Source: Limimaricola pyoseonensis (GTDB taxonomy: Bacteria; Pseudomonadota; Alphaproteobacteria; Rhodobacterales; Rhodobacteraceae). Taken from it: 64,000 nucleotides of DNA. Under the pieces are notes generated by a model. That model was not told the DNA's origin and ran no database searches. It saw only the letters and a program-made list of their open reading frames with translations. Position 1 is the stretch's first letter, and every line of letters starts with the position of its first letter. Location of the stretch: positions 172,116 to 236,115 of the forward strand of contig NZ_FNAT01000006.1 of assembly GCF_900102015.1 (NCBI RefSeq). Direction: 5' to 3'. This document shows, piece by piece, positions 41,257 to 50,485 of this stretch. Made by a program: the position numbers and the translations under genes.

Positions 41257-42650
41257 CACGCGGTCTCCTGCGCCAGAACCGCCAGCTGCCGCAGCGGCAC
41301 CGGTTTGACCGGCGGGCGGATCGACATGTAGCCGAGCTGCGCGGGGCTGCTTTCGGTGGTCTGCGCCATCAGCATCGACACGGTGGTGCCGCATGTGCGG
41401 GCCTGGCAGGGGCCCATGCCGGCGCGGGTGAAGAACTTGAGCTGGTTGATGCCGGGGCAGCCGTTCTGCGCGGCCTGCCGCAGGTCGCCGGCGGTCACCG
41501 CCTCGCAGCGGCAGACGATGGTTTCATCCTCCCGGGGCACCACGTGGTGCATCGGCGGCAGGTAGGCCCGGTCGAGCGCGCGGCGGAACCGGCGCTCGGC
41601 GTCGAGCCGGCGCCGGCAGGCGGCGCGGGCGCGGGCCGTGTCCTGCCCGGTCAGCCGGCCGACGATCTCCAGCGCCGCGAGACGTCCGCCGACCCGCGCC
41701 GCCTCGGCGCCGAGCACCTCGGCGCCATCGCCGACGATGTAGACGCCCTCATGGCTGCTTTGCCCCTCCGGGCCGGTCGTCGGCTGCCACAGCCGCTTGT
41801 CCTCGACCCACTCCAGCCCGCATTCCAGCGAGGCCGGCAGGTTGAGATGCGGCACGACGCCCTGATGCAGGAACAACCCGTCGAGGGCGAGCCGCTCCTC
41901 GCCCCGCCGGTGGCGGAAGCTGAGGCCGGTGAGCCGGTCCTCGCCATGCGCCACGAGCCGGTCGGCACCGTGGTAGTACGGCACCCGGTGACGTCGCAGC
42001 GCGCGCATCCATGACAGGCCCTTGCCCAGGGCCCGCAGGCCGGAGGCACCGGCCAGCGGGTCGGCCAGGAAGGCGCCGGCCGGGCTGCCGCCGCCCGTCT
42101 CGATGATCGCCGCGGGCCGCGCCCCGGCGCGGCAGAGCTGCAGCGCGGTCAGCAGCAGCAACGGCCCGGTGCCGGCCAGCGCGAAGCGACCCTGCGGCAC
42201 GGCGCCTTCGGATTTCAGCATGATCTGGGCGCTGCCGACGGTCATCACCCCCGGCAAGGTCCAACCGGGGATCGGCATCGGCCGTTCCAGCGCCCCGGTG
42301 GCGACCACCACCGCCCGGCCGGTGGCGAAGCCCACGGCATCGTTGCGCGAATAGGCCACGCGCAGATCGCTGGTCAGCTCCCAGGCGGTGGCGCCGGGGA
42401 GGTAGGTCGCGCCGCTGTCGCGGAAGGCCTGCACCAGCGCCGCGCCGCCGTGATAGTCCGGGCCGAGGATCGAAGCGTCGGTGAGCCGGTTTTCGGCAAC
42501 GCAGCGGTAGATCTGCCCGCCCGGCGTGCCCTGTTCGTCGAGCACCGCGCAGGACAGGCCCGCGGCGCGGGCGGTGATCGCGGCCGACATGCCGGCGGGG
42601 CCGGCGCCCACGATCACGACATCGAATTGCGTCATGGCTTGATCGAGCAT
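41256..42650 (-). CDS. FAD/NAD(P)-dependent oxidoreductase, HcnB/OoxA-like with C-terminal [2Fe-2S] domain
   Basis: This 464-residue protein has an N-terminal FAD motif (VVIVGAGPAGMSAAI, 11-25) and a mid-sequence second Rossmann region (VVATGALERPMPIPGW). A BFD-type [2Fe-2S] domain follows, with cysteines C380, C382, C415 and C420. This is the layout of HcnB and OoxA, the electron-transfer subunit of amino-acid or opine oxidases. The start at 42650 overlaps the preceding gene's stop; an ATG at 42635 is an alternative. Confidence 0.88.
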   Translation of the reverse strand: MLDQAMTQFDVVIVGAGPAGMSAAITARAAGLSCAVLDEQGTPGGQIYRCVAENRLTDASILGPDYHGGAALVQAFRDSGATYLPGATAWELTSDLRVAYSRNDAVGFATGRAVVVATGALERPMPIPGWTLPGVMTVGSAQIMLKSEGAVPQGRFALAGTGPLLLLTALQLCRAGARPAAIIETGGGSPAGAFLADPLAGASGLRALGKGLSWMRALRRHRVPYYHGADRLVAHGEDRLTGLSFRHRRGEERLALDGLFLHQGVVPHLNLPASLECGLEWVEDKRLWQPTTGPEGQSSHEGVYIVGDGAEVLGAEAARVGGRLAALEIVGRLTGQDTARARAACRRRLDAERRFRRALDRAYLPPMHHVVPREDETIVCRCEAVTAGDLRQAAQNGCPGINQLKFFTRAGMGPCQARTCGTTVSMLMAQTTESSPAQLGYMSIRPPVKPVPLRQLAVLAQETA

Positions 42651-43780
42651 CAGGCGGCTTCCTCGAACCGAGTGGTTAAAAATTGGGCGATCGGGTCGGC
42701 GGGTGCATCGCCGGTCAGGATGCCGGGCAGGTCCAGCGCGTGGAACGCGGCGAGCGTGATGCCGCTGTGACAGGTGGCCACGTGGATGCCGGGCGCCGTC
42801 GCGATGGGGCCGTAGATCGGGAAAGAGTCCGGGGTCATGACCCGGTAGGCGGCCCAGGTGCGCAGCACGCGGGCGTTCTGCAGGAAGGGCAGGATGCGCA
42901 GCGTCCGGGCGACGCTGGGCCCGACATAGCCGAGATCGGTGCCAAGATCGGCGGCGTCCTCCTCGATGCTCGAGCCCAAGATGAAATGGCCGTCGATGGT
43001 CTGCCGCGCCTTGATGATGAAGACCTTTTGGTGGCCGCCGAACCGCTCGGTGATGATGGCCTGGCCCTTCTGCGGCCGGACCGGCAGGGCCACGCCGAGG
43101 GTCCCGCCCAGGGCGCGGGCGCCGTTGCCGGCGGCGATGACGACCTGCCCGGCCGCGACGCGCATGTCGCGGCGGCGCAGCATGTGGCTGCCGTCGCCGG
43201 CCGGCTCGATGGCCTCGACCGCGGGCCCGGAGAGAATCCGACCGCCGCGCCCGAGGATCGCGGCGTGCAGCGCGCGCAAAAGCCTGATCGGATCGGCCGC
43301 GCCGTCATGCGGCGAATAGGAGGCCGCCACCACGTCGGGGCCGATCTGCGGCTCCATCGACCTGATCTCGTCCGGCGCGATCATGCGGATGTCGAGGCCG
43401 TCGGCGCTGCACGCGGCGGTCATCTGCCGCACCTGCGCGGCGCGTGTGTCGGCCTCGGCCTCCGACAGGCAGCATTGCAGCCCGCCGCGCCGCTCATAGG
43501 CGACGTCGATGCCGCTGTCCTGTTGCAGATCGCGGGCGAAGCGGGTCCAGAGCAACGAGGAGCGCAGCGACAGCCGGGTATAGGAGGGGCAGCCCAGCCC
43601 CTTGTTCTGGACCCACACCAGCCCGCCATTGCCGCGCGAGGCGCGAAACGCCTTGTCGCCCTCGTCGAGAACGACGACCCGGCGGCCCCGGCGCAGCAGC
43701 CCGTAGGCGATGGCGGCGCCGGTGACGCCGCCGCCGATCACCGCGACATCCGCGGTGACGGTCGTGCCGTCACGCGGCAT
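42650..43780 (-). CDS. FAD-dependent amino-acid oxidase subunit, HcnC/OoxB-like
   Basis: This 376-residue protein carries VAVIGGGVTGAAIAYGLLRRGR (residues about 10-31) and a DAO-type C-terminus (TAPGIHVATCHSGITLAAFHA). It is likely the catalytic subunit of a three-protein complex with the HcnB- and HcnA-like proteins encoded next. The substrate is probably a small, D- or N-substituted amino acid. The 3' end overlaps the HcnB-like start by one base, and its start overlaps the RidA gene end. Confidence 0.87.
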   Translation of the reverse strand: MPRDGTTVTADVAVIGGGVTGAAIAYGLLRRGRRVVVLDEGDKAFRASRGNGGLVWVQNKGLGCPSYTRLSLRSSLLWTRFARDLQQDSGIDVAYERRGGLQCCLSEAEADTRAAQVRQMTAACSADGLDIRMIAPDEIRSMEPQIGPDVVAASYSPHDGAADPIRLLRALHAAILGRGGRILSGPAVEAIEPAGDGSHMLRRRDMRVAAGQVVIAAGNGARALGGTLGVALPVRPQKGQAIITERFGGHQKVFIIKARQTIDGHFILGSSIEEDAADLGTDLGYVGPSVARTLRILPFLQNARVLRTWAAYRVMTPDSFPIYGPIATAPGIHVATCHSGITLAAFHALDLPGILTGDAPADPIAQFLTTRFEEAA

Positions 43781-44189
43781 CTTGCGCCTGCGCGGCCTTG
43801 AAGCGCGCCTCGTCGACCGCCGCGCGCACCGTCACCTCGACCAGTATGTCCGGCTTGGTGAACTGCGCGATGGTGCAGATCCGGGCCGGCGGGCTGTCCC
43901 GGTCGACCCATTCGTTCCAGACCCGGTTCATCTCCTGGACATCGGCGACATCGGCCAGGGTCACGTCGATCGACAGGATCATCGCCTTGTCCGATCCGAC
44001 GCTCGCGAGCCGCGCGTCGACGCGGTCGAGCAGCTCCTTCATCTGGCCGCGAATGCCGATCTCGCGCTTGTAGGGTTTGTCCGGCGTGGCGGTGAAATAG
44101 GCCACGCCGTTGTAGACCGCGATCTGGCCGGTATGGGGGACCGGCCCCTCGTCCTTGCCGGGGTTGAGGCCGACACGATGGATCTTCAT
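43770..44189 (-). CDS. RidA family imine/enamine deaminase
   Basis: The 139-residue protein has TGQIAVYNGVAYFTATPDKP near the start and the conserved substrate-binding arginine R103 in PPARICTIAQF. RidA proteins hydrolyse reactive imines. This suits an operon with three flavin amino-acid dehydrogenases, which release imines. The ATG at 44189 begins the conserved part; the open frame to 44321 is not conserved. It overlaps the next gene by 11 bases. Confidence 0.87.
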   Translation of the reverse strand: MKIHRVGLNPGKDEGPVPHTGQIAVYNGVAYFTATPDKPYKREIGIRGQMKELLDRVDARLASVGSDKAMILSIDVTLADVADVQEMNRVWNEWVDRDSPPARICTIAQFTKPDILVEVTVRAAVDEARFKAAQAQDAA

Positions 44190-44214
44190 CTTCTGTCCAC
44201 TTCTTGCTGGGTTG

Positions 44215-45447
44215 CTAGGAGATGGGCAAGGCGCCCGGTGAATCCTTCGCCGCCATGCGGGCGCCGAGGCTGCACCAGACCGGGTTGTCCGGTCGTGGGC
44301 GCGAGAACCTGTCGAGGGCAAAGGCGGAGATGTCGAAACCCGTGGTGCCGTCTACGACGAGGTCGGACAGCACGCGGCCGATCACCGGGCCGAGCTGGAA
44401 GCCGTGGCCGGAAAAGCCGAAGGCGTGCAGCAGCCCCCTGGCCGACGGCGAGGGGCCGAGGATCGGCAGGCCGTCGGTGGTGTAGGCCTCGAGCCCGTAC
44501 CAGGCACGTTGGATGCGGCCGAGGGTCAGGTCCGGCATGAGTTCGCCCAGGGTGCGGGCGCTCTTGGCGATGCCGGCGAAATCGACCGTCACCTTCCGGG
44601 CGGTGTCGGAATAGCGGGCCCGGTGCCCGCCGCCGATCAGCAGCGAACCGTTGGCCGACGCCTTGAGCGACATCCGCCCCTTGACCCGGCCGAGCACCGG
44701 GCCGTGATAGCGCGGCACCGGCGTGGTCACCATCATCATCGGCGCCTCGACCGAGAGACTGGCCTCGTCGCCGAACATGGCCGCCACGCGGGCGCCGCCG
44801 AAGCCGGCGCAGTTGAGCACGCGGTCCGCGCGGTACTCGCCCCCCGTCGTCGCAAGCAGCCAGCCGTCGTCTAGCCTGCGCGCGGCGTCGACCCGGACGC
44901 CGGTCTCGATGCGGGCGCCGAGGCGCAGCGCAGCCTCCCTGAAGGCGCGGACCGTGGCGAAGGGGTTGGCATAGCCGTCCGACCAGTTCGCCAGGCCGCC
45001 GACGACGTGCCGGCCGATGCCCGGCACTGCGGCGCGCACCTCTTCGGCCGAGACCAACTCCTCGAACTCGTGGCCCAGGGCCTGCACCTGCGCGCGGCGG
45101 GCGCGCAGCGCATCCAGCTCGTCCTCGGTCTCGGCGACGAACATGTGGCCGACGCGCTGGAACCCGGCCTCGGTGCCGACCAGATCGGGCAGGCGCTCCC
45201 AGATCCGGGCGCTGGCGGCCGAAAGTTCGAGCTCGGCCGGGTGGCGCCCGATGCGGCGGACGCCGCCGGCATTGGCCGCCGAGGCGTGGCGGCCAACATG
45301 GTCGCGCTCGAGCAGCAGCACGTCGACGCCCCGCCCGGCCAGGTGCAGCGCCGCCGAGCAGCCCTGCAGCCCGCCGCCTACGATGATCACGTCGGCGCCC
45401 TGCCGGTCACCGCGGGCGGGGTGGATGGCGCAGGGGGCCAAGGTCAC
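44215..45447 (-). CDS. FAD-dependent oxidoreductase (DadA/glycine-oxidase type)
   Basis: This 410-residue protein from GTG at 45447 (GTGA overlap with the TRAP permease stop) has VIIVGGGLQGCSAALHLAGRGVDVLLLERD (residues about 19-48) and a C-terminal FGFSGHGFQLGPVIGRVLSDL. The longer frame to 45672 lies within the permease. It is the first metabolic gene after the transporter and probably oxidises the imported amine or amino acid. Confidence 0.87.
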   Translation of the reverse strand: MTLAPCAIHPARGDRQGADVIIVGGGLQGCSAALHLAGRGVDVLLLERDHVGRHASAANAGGVRRIGRHPAELELSAASARIWERLPDLVGTEAGFQRVGHMFVAETEDELDALRARRAQVQALGHEFEELVSAEEVRAAVPGIGRHVVGGLANWSDGYANPFATVRAFREAALRLGARIETGVRVDAARRLDDGWLLATTGGEYRADRVLNCAGFGGARVAAMFGDEASLSVEAPMMMVTTPVPRYHGPVLGRVKGRMSLKASANGSLLIGGGHRARYSDTARKVTVDFAGIAKSARTLGELMPDLTLGRIQRAWYGLEAYTTDGLPILGPSPSARGLLHAFGFSGHGFQLGPVIGRVLSDLVVDGTTGFDISAFALDRFSRPRPDNPVWCSLGARMAAKDSPGALPIS

Positions 45448-47387
45448 GACCGGGCCTCGGAGCTCACCGGCCGGCCGGCGGTGATCATCTTGTGGCACAG
45501 GAGCGTCAGCGCCAGACCGCCCGCCGCATAGTAGACCCCGGTCGCCATCGGGCCGAGCGCGGCCCAGAACAGCAGGCCGCCGGCGACCGCGAGAAGCACG
45601 CGCTCGGGCAGGGTCAGGTAGCGGGTGTGGTAGCCCTCGGTGACCCGCGGCATCAGCAGGAAGAAGCCGCACATCACCGCGAAGTCGAACACCATCTCCG
45701 GCATGGAGTCGTCGAGCAGGTTGCCGAAGGCGAAGACCAGCGGCACGAGGTAGAGCGCCTTGCCGATCAGCATCGACTGGAACCCGGTCTTCATAGGTGG
45801 CGCGCCGGCCATGCGGGCCGCGACGATGGCGGTCATGCAGATCGGCGGGGTGATGGTGCTGTCCTGGCTGAACCAGAAGATGATCATGTGGGCGGCGATG
45901 ATCGGCAGGCCGAGATCGGCCAGGGCCGGCGCGCCGAGCGCGGCGATCAGCACGTAGGCGGCGCTGACAGGCAGGCCCATGCCCAGGACGTAGGACATCA
46001 GCGCGATGAAGATCACTGCCAGCAGGATGCTGCCGCCCGACAGCGCTAGGATCACCGACGTCACCTTCACCAGAAGCCCGGTGATCGCGATCACCGCGTA
46101 GATGATGGCGGCACAGGTGGCGATCGGCGTGATGCCCATGGTGGCGCGACTGGCGCCCTCCAGCGCGACCAGGAGCTTCCTGGGGCCGATCCGGGTGCTC
46201 GCGCGGAAGAAGGAGATCAGCAGCGAGCTGACGACGCAGGCCGAGCTGGCGAGATAGGGCGTGTACTCGAGCAGCAGCAGCACCACCAGCACCACGATCG
46301 GCACGAAGATGTGGCCGTCATGCCGGAGCACGTCGCGCACTCGCGGCAGCTGGTCGCGCGACAGGCCCTTCATGCCGGCCTTGCGCGACTTCAGGTCGAC
46401 GTAGCTGTAGAGCGACACGTAGTAGAGGATCGCCGGCAGGATCGAGAAACCGAGCAGCGTGATCAGCGGGATGTTGGTGAATTCCGACATGATCAGAACG
46501 CCGGCCCCCATCATCGGCGGGGTCAGCGCGCCGCCCACCGAAGCGCAGGTCTCGATGGCTGCAGCCTCGTGCGGCTTGAAGCCGGACTTTTTCATCATCG
46601 GGATGGTGAGGGCGCCGGTGGTGACCACGTTGCTGATGGTGCTGCCCGACAGCGTGCCCATCATCGCGCTCGACACGATCGCCACCTTGGCGGGGCCGCC
46701 CTTGCGGTGGCCGGCGATGCCCATCGCCAAGTCGGTGAAGATGCGGATGCCGCCCGAGACCTGCAGAAACACGCCGAAGGTGATGAAGGTGAAGACGAAG
46801 GTCGCCGCGATCACCACGATGAAGTTCACCATGCCGGTCTGCAGCAGGTAGATCGACTCGACCAGGTCGACGACCGTGCTGCCGCGATGCGCGAAGACGC
46901 TCGGCCAGTAGGGGCCGGTGAGCGCGTAGCCGATGAACAGCAGGCCGACCACCACGATGACGAGGCCCACCGTGCGGCGCGTCGCCTCGAAGACGCAGAG
47001 GATCGCGAGAATGCCGGCGATCATGTCGGTGGTGCGGATCTCGCCGGAATAGGGAATGCGCGTCTCGAAGCGATCGGCGCTCAGCAGGCCCCAGCCGAGG
47101 ACGAGAAAGCTCACGATGGCCAGTAGCCAGTCCATGGTCGTGGGCATGTGCGAGTCCGGCTCGTCGGTCGGGCGGGCCGGGTACAGCAGGAAGATGATCG
47201 GGATCAGGACGGTCAGGTGCAGAAAGCAGATGACGTAGGGCCCAGGCGAGATGACGAAGCCCCAGTAGAGGGTGAGCAGGCAGATGCCGGCCGTGACCAG
47301 GGTGATCGCGTGCCCCAGCAAGCCACCGGGCCGGCGCTGGCCGTGCGGAAAGATGAACTTTCGGAAATCGTCCCAGGACATATCCAT
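45444..47387 (-). CDS. TRAP transporter fused permease
   Basis: This 647-residue membrane protein has GHRKGGPAKVAIVSSAMMGTLSGSTISNVVTTGALTIPMM (residues about 226-265), GMGLPVSAAYVLIAALGAPAL and ITPPICMTAIVAARMAG. It is the fused TRAP subunit partnering the TAXI binding protein encoded upstream (48518-47508). It overlaps the first oxidoreductase gene by 4 bases, which ties uptake to oxidation. Confidence 0.92.
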   Translation of the reverse strand: MDMSWDDFRKFIFPHGQRRPGGLLGHAITLVTAGICLLTLYWGFVISPGPYVICFLHLTVLIPIIFLLYPARPTDEPDSHMPTTMDWLLAIVSFLVLGWGLLSADRFETRIPYSGEIRTTDMIAGILAILCVFEATRRTVGLVIVVVGLLFIGYALTGPYWPSVFAHRGSTVVDLVESIYLLQTGMVNFIVVIAATFVFTFITFGVFLQVSGGIRIFTDLAMGIAGHRKGGPAKVAIVSSAMMGTLSGSTISNVVTTGALTIPMMKKSGFKPHEAAAIETCASVGGALTPPMMGAGVLIMSEFTNIPLITLLGFSILPAILYYVSLYSYVDLKSRKAGMKGLSRDQLPRVRDVLRHDGHIFVPIVVLVVLLLLEYTPYLASSACVVSSLLISFFRASTRIGPRKLLVALEGASRATMGITPIATCAAIIYAVIAITGLLVKVTSVILALSGGSILLAVIFIALMSYVLGMGLPVSAAYVLIAALGAPALADLGLPIIAAHMIIFWFSQDSTITPPICMTAIVAARMAGAPPMKTGFQSMLIGKALYLVPLVFAFGNLLDDSMPEMVFDFAVMCGFFLLMPRVTEGYHTRYLTLPERVLLAVAGGLLFWAALGPMATGVYYAAGGLALTLLCHKMITAGRPVSSEARS

Positions 47388-47460
47388 TGGAAGTCGTCGC
47401 TCCGGAAGTGAGGGGTGGATGTGGGGACCGATGCAGCGGTCATCGGCGCGTCAGGAGAAG

Positions 47461-47491
47461 GCGTTCCCGCGCGGCGACCGCCCGGGAACGC
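47461..47491 (-). terminator. hairpin between third TAXI binding protein and permease genes
   Basis: GCGTTCCCG (47461-47469) pairs perfectly with 47483-47491; the 13-base loop can form a further 3-bp stem. It lies 17 bases after the binding-protein stop on the minus strand. Confidence 0.5.
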
Positions 47492-47507
47492 GCCGGCAGG
47501 CCGGGGA

Positions 47508-48518
47508 TCAGTCGATCCAGCCCTGCTCCTTGTAGAATTTCAGCGCGCCAGGATGGATCTCGATGCCGAGGCCCTTGACCATGTCCTCCGGGTTCCAGCT
47601 CTCGAGGCTGCCCACCGCGTTGACCATGCGCTGCTTGTTGTTGGCCACGTTCTTGACCAGCTCGTAGACCAGCTCGTCGTCGAGATCGGCCGTCCCGAAG
47701 AGCAGCGTCGGCATGGCCACGGTCTTGGTCGCGGCCTTCTGCTTGGGATAGTGCTCGGAGGTCAGTTCGAAGACATCGAACCCCAGCTCGCCGGTCAGCT
47801 GGTCGAGGACTTCATCCGTGAAGCCCATGATCTGCGAGTCGCGGATGCGCATCTGCTCGATGATCACCGGGTGCGGCGGCGCGAACATGAAGGAGGCCAT
47901 GTTGACCTGGCCGTTCTGCCAGGCGTCCTTGCGGCCGTCGGTGTTGAGCTGCTGCACGCTGCCGCCCGCCTTCTCGATCTCGTCCAGCGGCAGGCCGTAA
48001 TTCTCGAACATGCGCTGCACGATGAAATGCATCGAGGACCCGGTCACCTCGGAGGCGAGGTTGATGTCGCCGGCGATGTCCTTCAGCTCGTCGAGCGACG
48101 AGATGCCGACGCTGTCGGCCACGAGGAAGTGGAACGGGTAGGCATTGAGCGCGAGGATGGCCCGCAGGTCGTCATAGCCCTCGCCGGGGTTGATGTCGTT
48201 GCCGCCTTCCTTGGCGAGCTTGAGAAACGGCCCGTAGGACAGGCCCATGTCGGACTTGCCGACACCGACGCGGGCGATGTTGCCGATCGCCCCGGCGCCG
48301 GGGATGACCGAGACCGGCTGGCCGTCGAACGACTGGTTGGCCAGGTCGGCGATCGTGGCGCCCGTCGGGAACCACGATCCGCCGGTGCCGGCGGTGATGA
48401 TCTGAACCGGTTTCTGTTCCATGGCCTGCAGCCCGGTGGCCGATGCGGTGATCGCGAGCGCACCCACCATTCCCGTGATGAGCCCCCTGACGCTGAGTTT
48501 CGCAGAATGCATAGTCAT
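47508..48518 (-). CDS. TAXI family TRAP transporter solute-binding protein
   Basis: This 336-residue protein has a signal peptide (about 32 residues, ending LQAM). TAXI segments follow: IITAGTGGSWFPTGATIADLA, NIARVGVGKSDMGLSYGPFLK and a C-terminal GLGIEIHPGALKFYKEQGW. GGGAGG lies 7 bases before the ATG. It is the first gene of the minus-strand uptake and amine-oxidation operon. Confidence 0.92.
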   Translation of the reverse strand: MTMHSAKLSVRGLITGMVGALAITASATGLQAMEQKPVQIITAGTGGSWFPTGATIADLANQSFDGQPVSVIPGAGAIGNIARVGVGKSDMGLSYGPFLKLAKEGGNDINPGEGYDDLRAILALNAYPFHFLVADSVGISSLDELKDIAGDINLASEVTGSSMHFIVQRMFENYGLPLDEIEKAGGSVQQLNTDGRKDAWQNGQVNMASFMFAPPHPVIIEQMRIRDSQIMGFTDEVLDQLTGELGFDVFELTSEHYPKQKAATKTVAMPTLLFGTADLDDELVYELVKNVANNKQRMVNAVGSLESWNPEDMVKGLGIEIHPGALKFYKEQGWID

Positions 48519-48622
48519 TCGTTTTCCTCCCTTAGGTCGCTTCGGTTACGTGTTTCGTTGCGATTGGCCGATCCGGCCGAAGCTGCCTGCACTGGCACCA
48601 GGGACTGGGTTTTCCTCCTGGT

Positions 48623-48636
48623 TGCACGCGCGTGCA
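48623..48636. promoter_or_regulatory. perfect palindrome in the divergent TAXI/LacI promoter region
   Basis: TGCACGCGCGTGCA is a 14-bp perfect palindrome with a central CG, as in LacI-family operators. It lies about 104 bases upstream of the TAXI gene and about 180 bases before the LacI gene. Confidence 0.5.
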
Positions 48637-48676
48637 GTTGAACGCTATGGTGCGGAAGTTGCGCGTGTCAACGAGG

Positions 48677-48706
48677 CGAAACTTTTTCATAAGAGGTGAA
48701 ACACCT
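48677..48706. promoter_or_regulatory. two further inverted repeats by the LacI promoter
   Basis: CGAAACTTTTTCA (48677-48689) resembles the TGAAA-N3-TTTCA motif with one outer mismatch. AGGTGAAACACCT (48694-48706) is perfect around AAA and abuts a TTGACA at 48706-48711. Nothing else was recognised in the 300-base divergent gap apart from these and the palindrome at 48623. Confidence 0.35.
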
Positions 48707-48818
48707 TGACAGGCAATCGACCTTGCGAGCGGGTCAAGCGGGCCGGCCTGGTCCGTGTCCTGCATGACGGCCATCTGCATTGGTCGTCATCCGCGTCGGC
48801 GAATTACGGGAGGAGATG

Positions 48819-49847
48819 ATGAGCAGATCCGGGGAGGCACGGACCCACAGGGCCACGGCGCAGGACGTGGCCAAGCTTGCCGGCGTATCGAGATCCGCGG
48901 TTTCGCGGACCTTCACGCCCGGCGCGGCGGTGTCGCCTGCGACCCGGCAGAAGGTTCTCGCCGCGTCGCAGCAGCTGCAATACGTGCCCAACGCGGCGGC
49001 GCGCAGCCTAATGACGAAACGCACCAACCTCATCGCGGTTGTCGTCTCGAACCAGGCGAGCACGTCCTATGGGCGGCTGCTGGACTGTTTCAGCAGCAGG
49101 CTGATGGACATCGGCTACAACGTGTTCCTGATCACGGCCGTCGAGAACCTTGATACCGACGACCAGCTTCTGAAGATGCTGCGCTACCCGGTCGACGGCT
49201 TCGTCATCACCGCGGCCGCGTCGCTCGAATTCTCGCGCCAGATCTGCCGGCACTGCATCGCGCTTGGCATTCCGGCGGTCACGCTGAACCGCACCATAGA
49301 GGGCGCCGAGCTGAGTTCGATCAATTGCGACCACCGCGCCGGTGGGGCCATGGCGGTCGATACGCTGATCGATGGCGGCCTTCGGCGTCTGGGCCTGATC
49401 GTCGGCCATGAGCCCACGACGGTGAACACGGAGCGGATGAACGGCTTTCTCGAGCGCGCGGCCGAACGCGGGATCGCTGAGCCGGCCGTGGTCCGGGCGC
49501 GCCAGTTCAATTTCGACGGCGGCTACGAAGCCGCCGCGCAGCTGCTCGGCCGCCATCCCGATCTCGAGGGTCTGTTCTGCGTCAACGATCAGATCGCGAT
49601 CGGCGCGATGGAGATGGCCCGGAAGGACGCGAAGCTGCGCGTGCCCGAGGATCTCTCGATCGTGGGTTTCGACGACATGCCCGCCGCCGCATGGCCGAGC
49701 TTCGATCTGACGACGATCCGGCAGCCGATCGACAAGATGGTCGGTGAAACCCTGCGCGTGCTCATGCAGACGATCGAAGGCGACGCGTCACCTGCAAGCC
49801 ATAGCGTCGTTCCTGTCGAATTTGTCCGCAGGGGGTCGTCGCGCTGA
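48819..49847 (+). CDS. LacI family transcriptional regulator
   Basis: This 342-residue protein has an HTH (TAQDVAKLAGVSRSAVSRTF) starting near residue 13 and a sensor domain with INCDHRAGGAMAVDTLI and GLFCVNDQIAIGAMEMARKD. The second of two adjacent ATGs (48819) has better spacing to GGGAGGAG. It is divergent from the TAXI/amine-oxidation operon and upstream of the DctPQM operon. Both sides carry CG-centred palindromes, so it could control either. Confidence 0.9.
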   Translation: MSRSGEARTHRATAQDVAKLAGVSRSAVSRTFTPGAAVSPATRQKVLAASQQLQYVPNAAARSLMTKRTNLIAVVVSNQASTSYGRLLDCFSSRLMDIGYNVFLITAVENLDTDDQLLKMLRYPVDGFVITAAASLEFSRQICRHCIALGIPAVTLNRTIEGAELSSINCDHRAGGAMAVDTLIDGGLRRLGLIVGHEPTTVNTERMNGFLERAAERGIAEPAVVRARQFNFDGGYEAAAQLLGRHPDLEGLFCVNDQIAIGAMEMARKDAKLRVPEDLSIVGFDDMPAAAWPSFDLTTIRQPIDKMVGETLRVLMQTIEGDASPASHSVVPVEFVRRGSSR

Positions 49848-49894
49848 AAGGCTGTGCCAAGGGCCTTGGGTCGCGTCGCCGCCTGACATGCCGG

Positions 49895-49920
49895 CCCCTC
49901 GCTCCGACCGGAGCGAGGGG
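49895..49920 (+). terminator. hairpin after the LacI gene
   Basis: A perfect 11-bp stem (49895-49905 with 49910-49920) closes a GACC loop, 47 bases after the stop. No T-run follows. Confidence 0.55.
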
Positions 49921-49983
49921 GTGCTGAGAAGGGCACTGAAGCCTTCGGGCGCACAGGCGGCTGCGGCGGGCGTCGCGCGCTAG

Positions 49984-50364
49984 GCGCGCCCCGGTTCCGG
50001 TCAGGCGGGAGAGCGGCTGACCGTCGCCGACCGTTCGGAAGCCAAGGCCCGCGCGCTGCTGCAGCATCTGCAGGCGGCTTTCCGGGCGGTCGAGGTCGAG
50101 GCGGGCCACGACATCGCCGTCAACGCCACCTCGCTGGGGCTGAAGCCGGACGATCCGCTGCCGTTCGACCCGGCGGACCTTTCGCCCGGCACTCTCGTGG
50201 CCGAGGTGAACATGCAGCCGGAGGAGACGCGGCAGCTCGCCGCCGCGGCGGCGCGCGGGCTGCCGACCCATCTCGGGCGCGTGATGCTGGAGGGCCAGCT
50301 GCGCCAGATGATGGAATTCCTTCTGCCGGAAGCGTCGTGCCCGTCGACCGGAGGCCGACCATGA
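49984..50364 (+). pseudogene. remnant of a shikimate dehydrogenase-like gene (C-terminal part)
   Basis: Frame 1 is open from 49984 (after TAG at 49981) to TGA at 50362-50364 but has no proper start. Its translation reads like the C-terminal half of shikimate dehydrogenases: LTVADRSEAKARAL, then DIAVNATSLGLKPDDPLPFD, then LGRVMLEGQLRQMMEFLLPE. A GSGQAG stretch before it looks like a shortened nucleotide-binding loop, so the N-terminal catalytic domain and part of the Rossmann fold are missing. It lies between the LacI gene and the TRAP operon and may mark a lost quinate/shikimate-type step. Confidence 0.7.
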
Positions 50365-50485
50365 CTAACAATAAACCTGGAGCACTCAGACGGGGCAGCT
50401 CACGACAGGGGAGGCGGATGCAGCCGGGCCGCCGGCGAAAACCGCCCTCCGCGATACGACGGCATGACGTCGCGTCCCTTTTTCG

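Noticed and set aside
49762..50271. 169-codon minus-strand frame over the shikimate dehydrogenase remnant
   Set aside because: The plus-strand reading gives recognisable family motifs; the minus strand does not.
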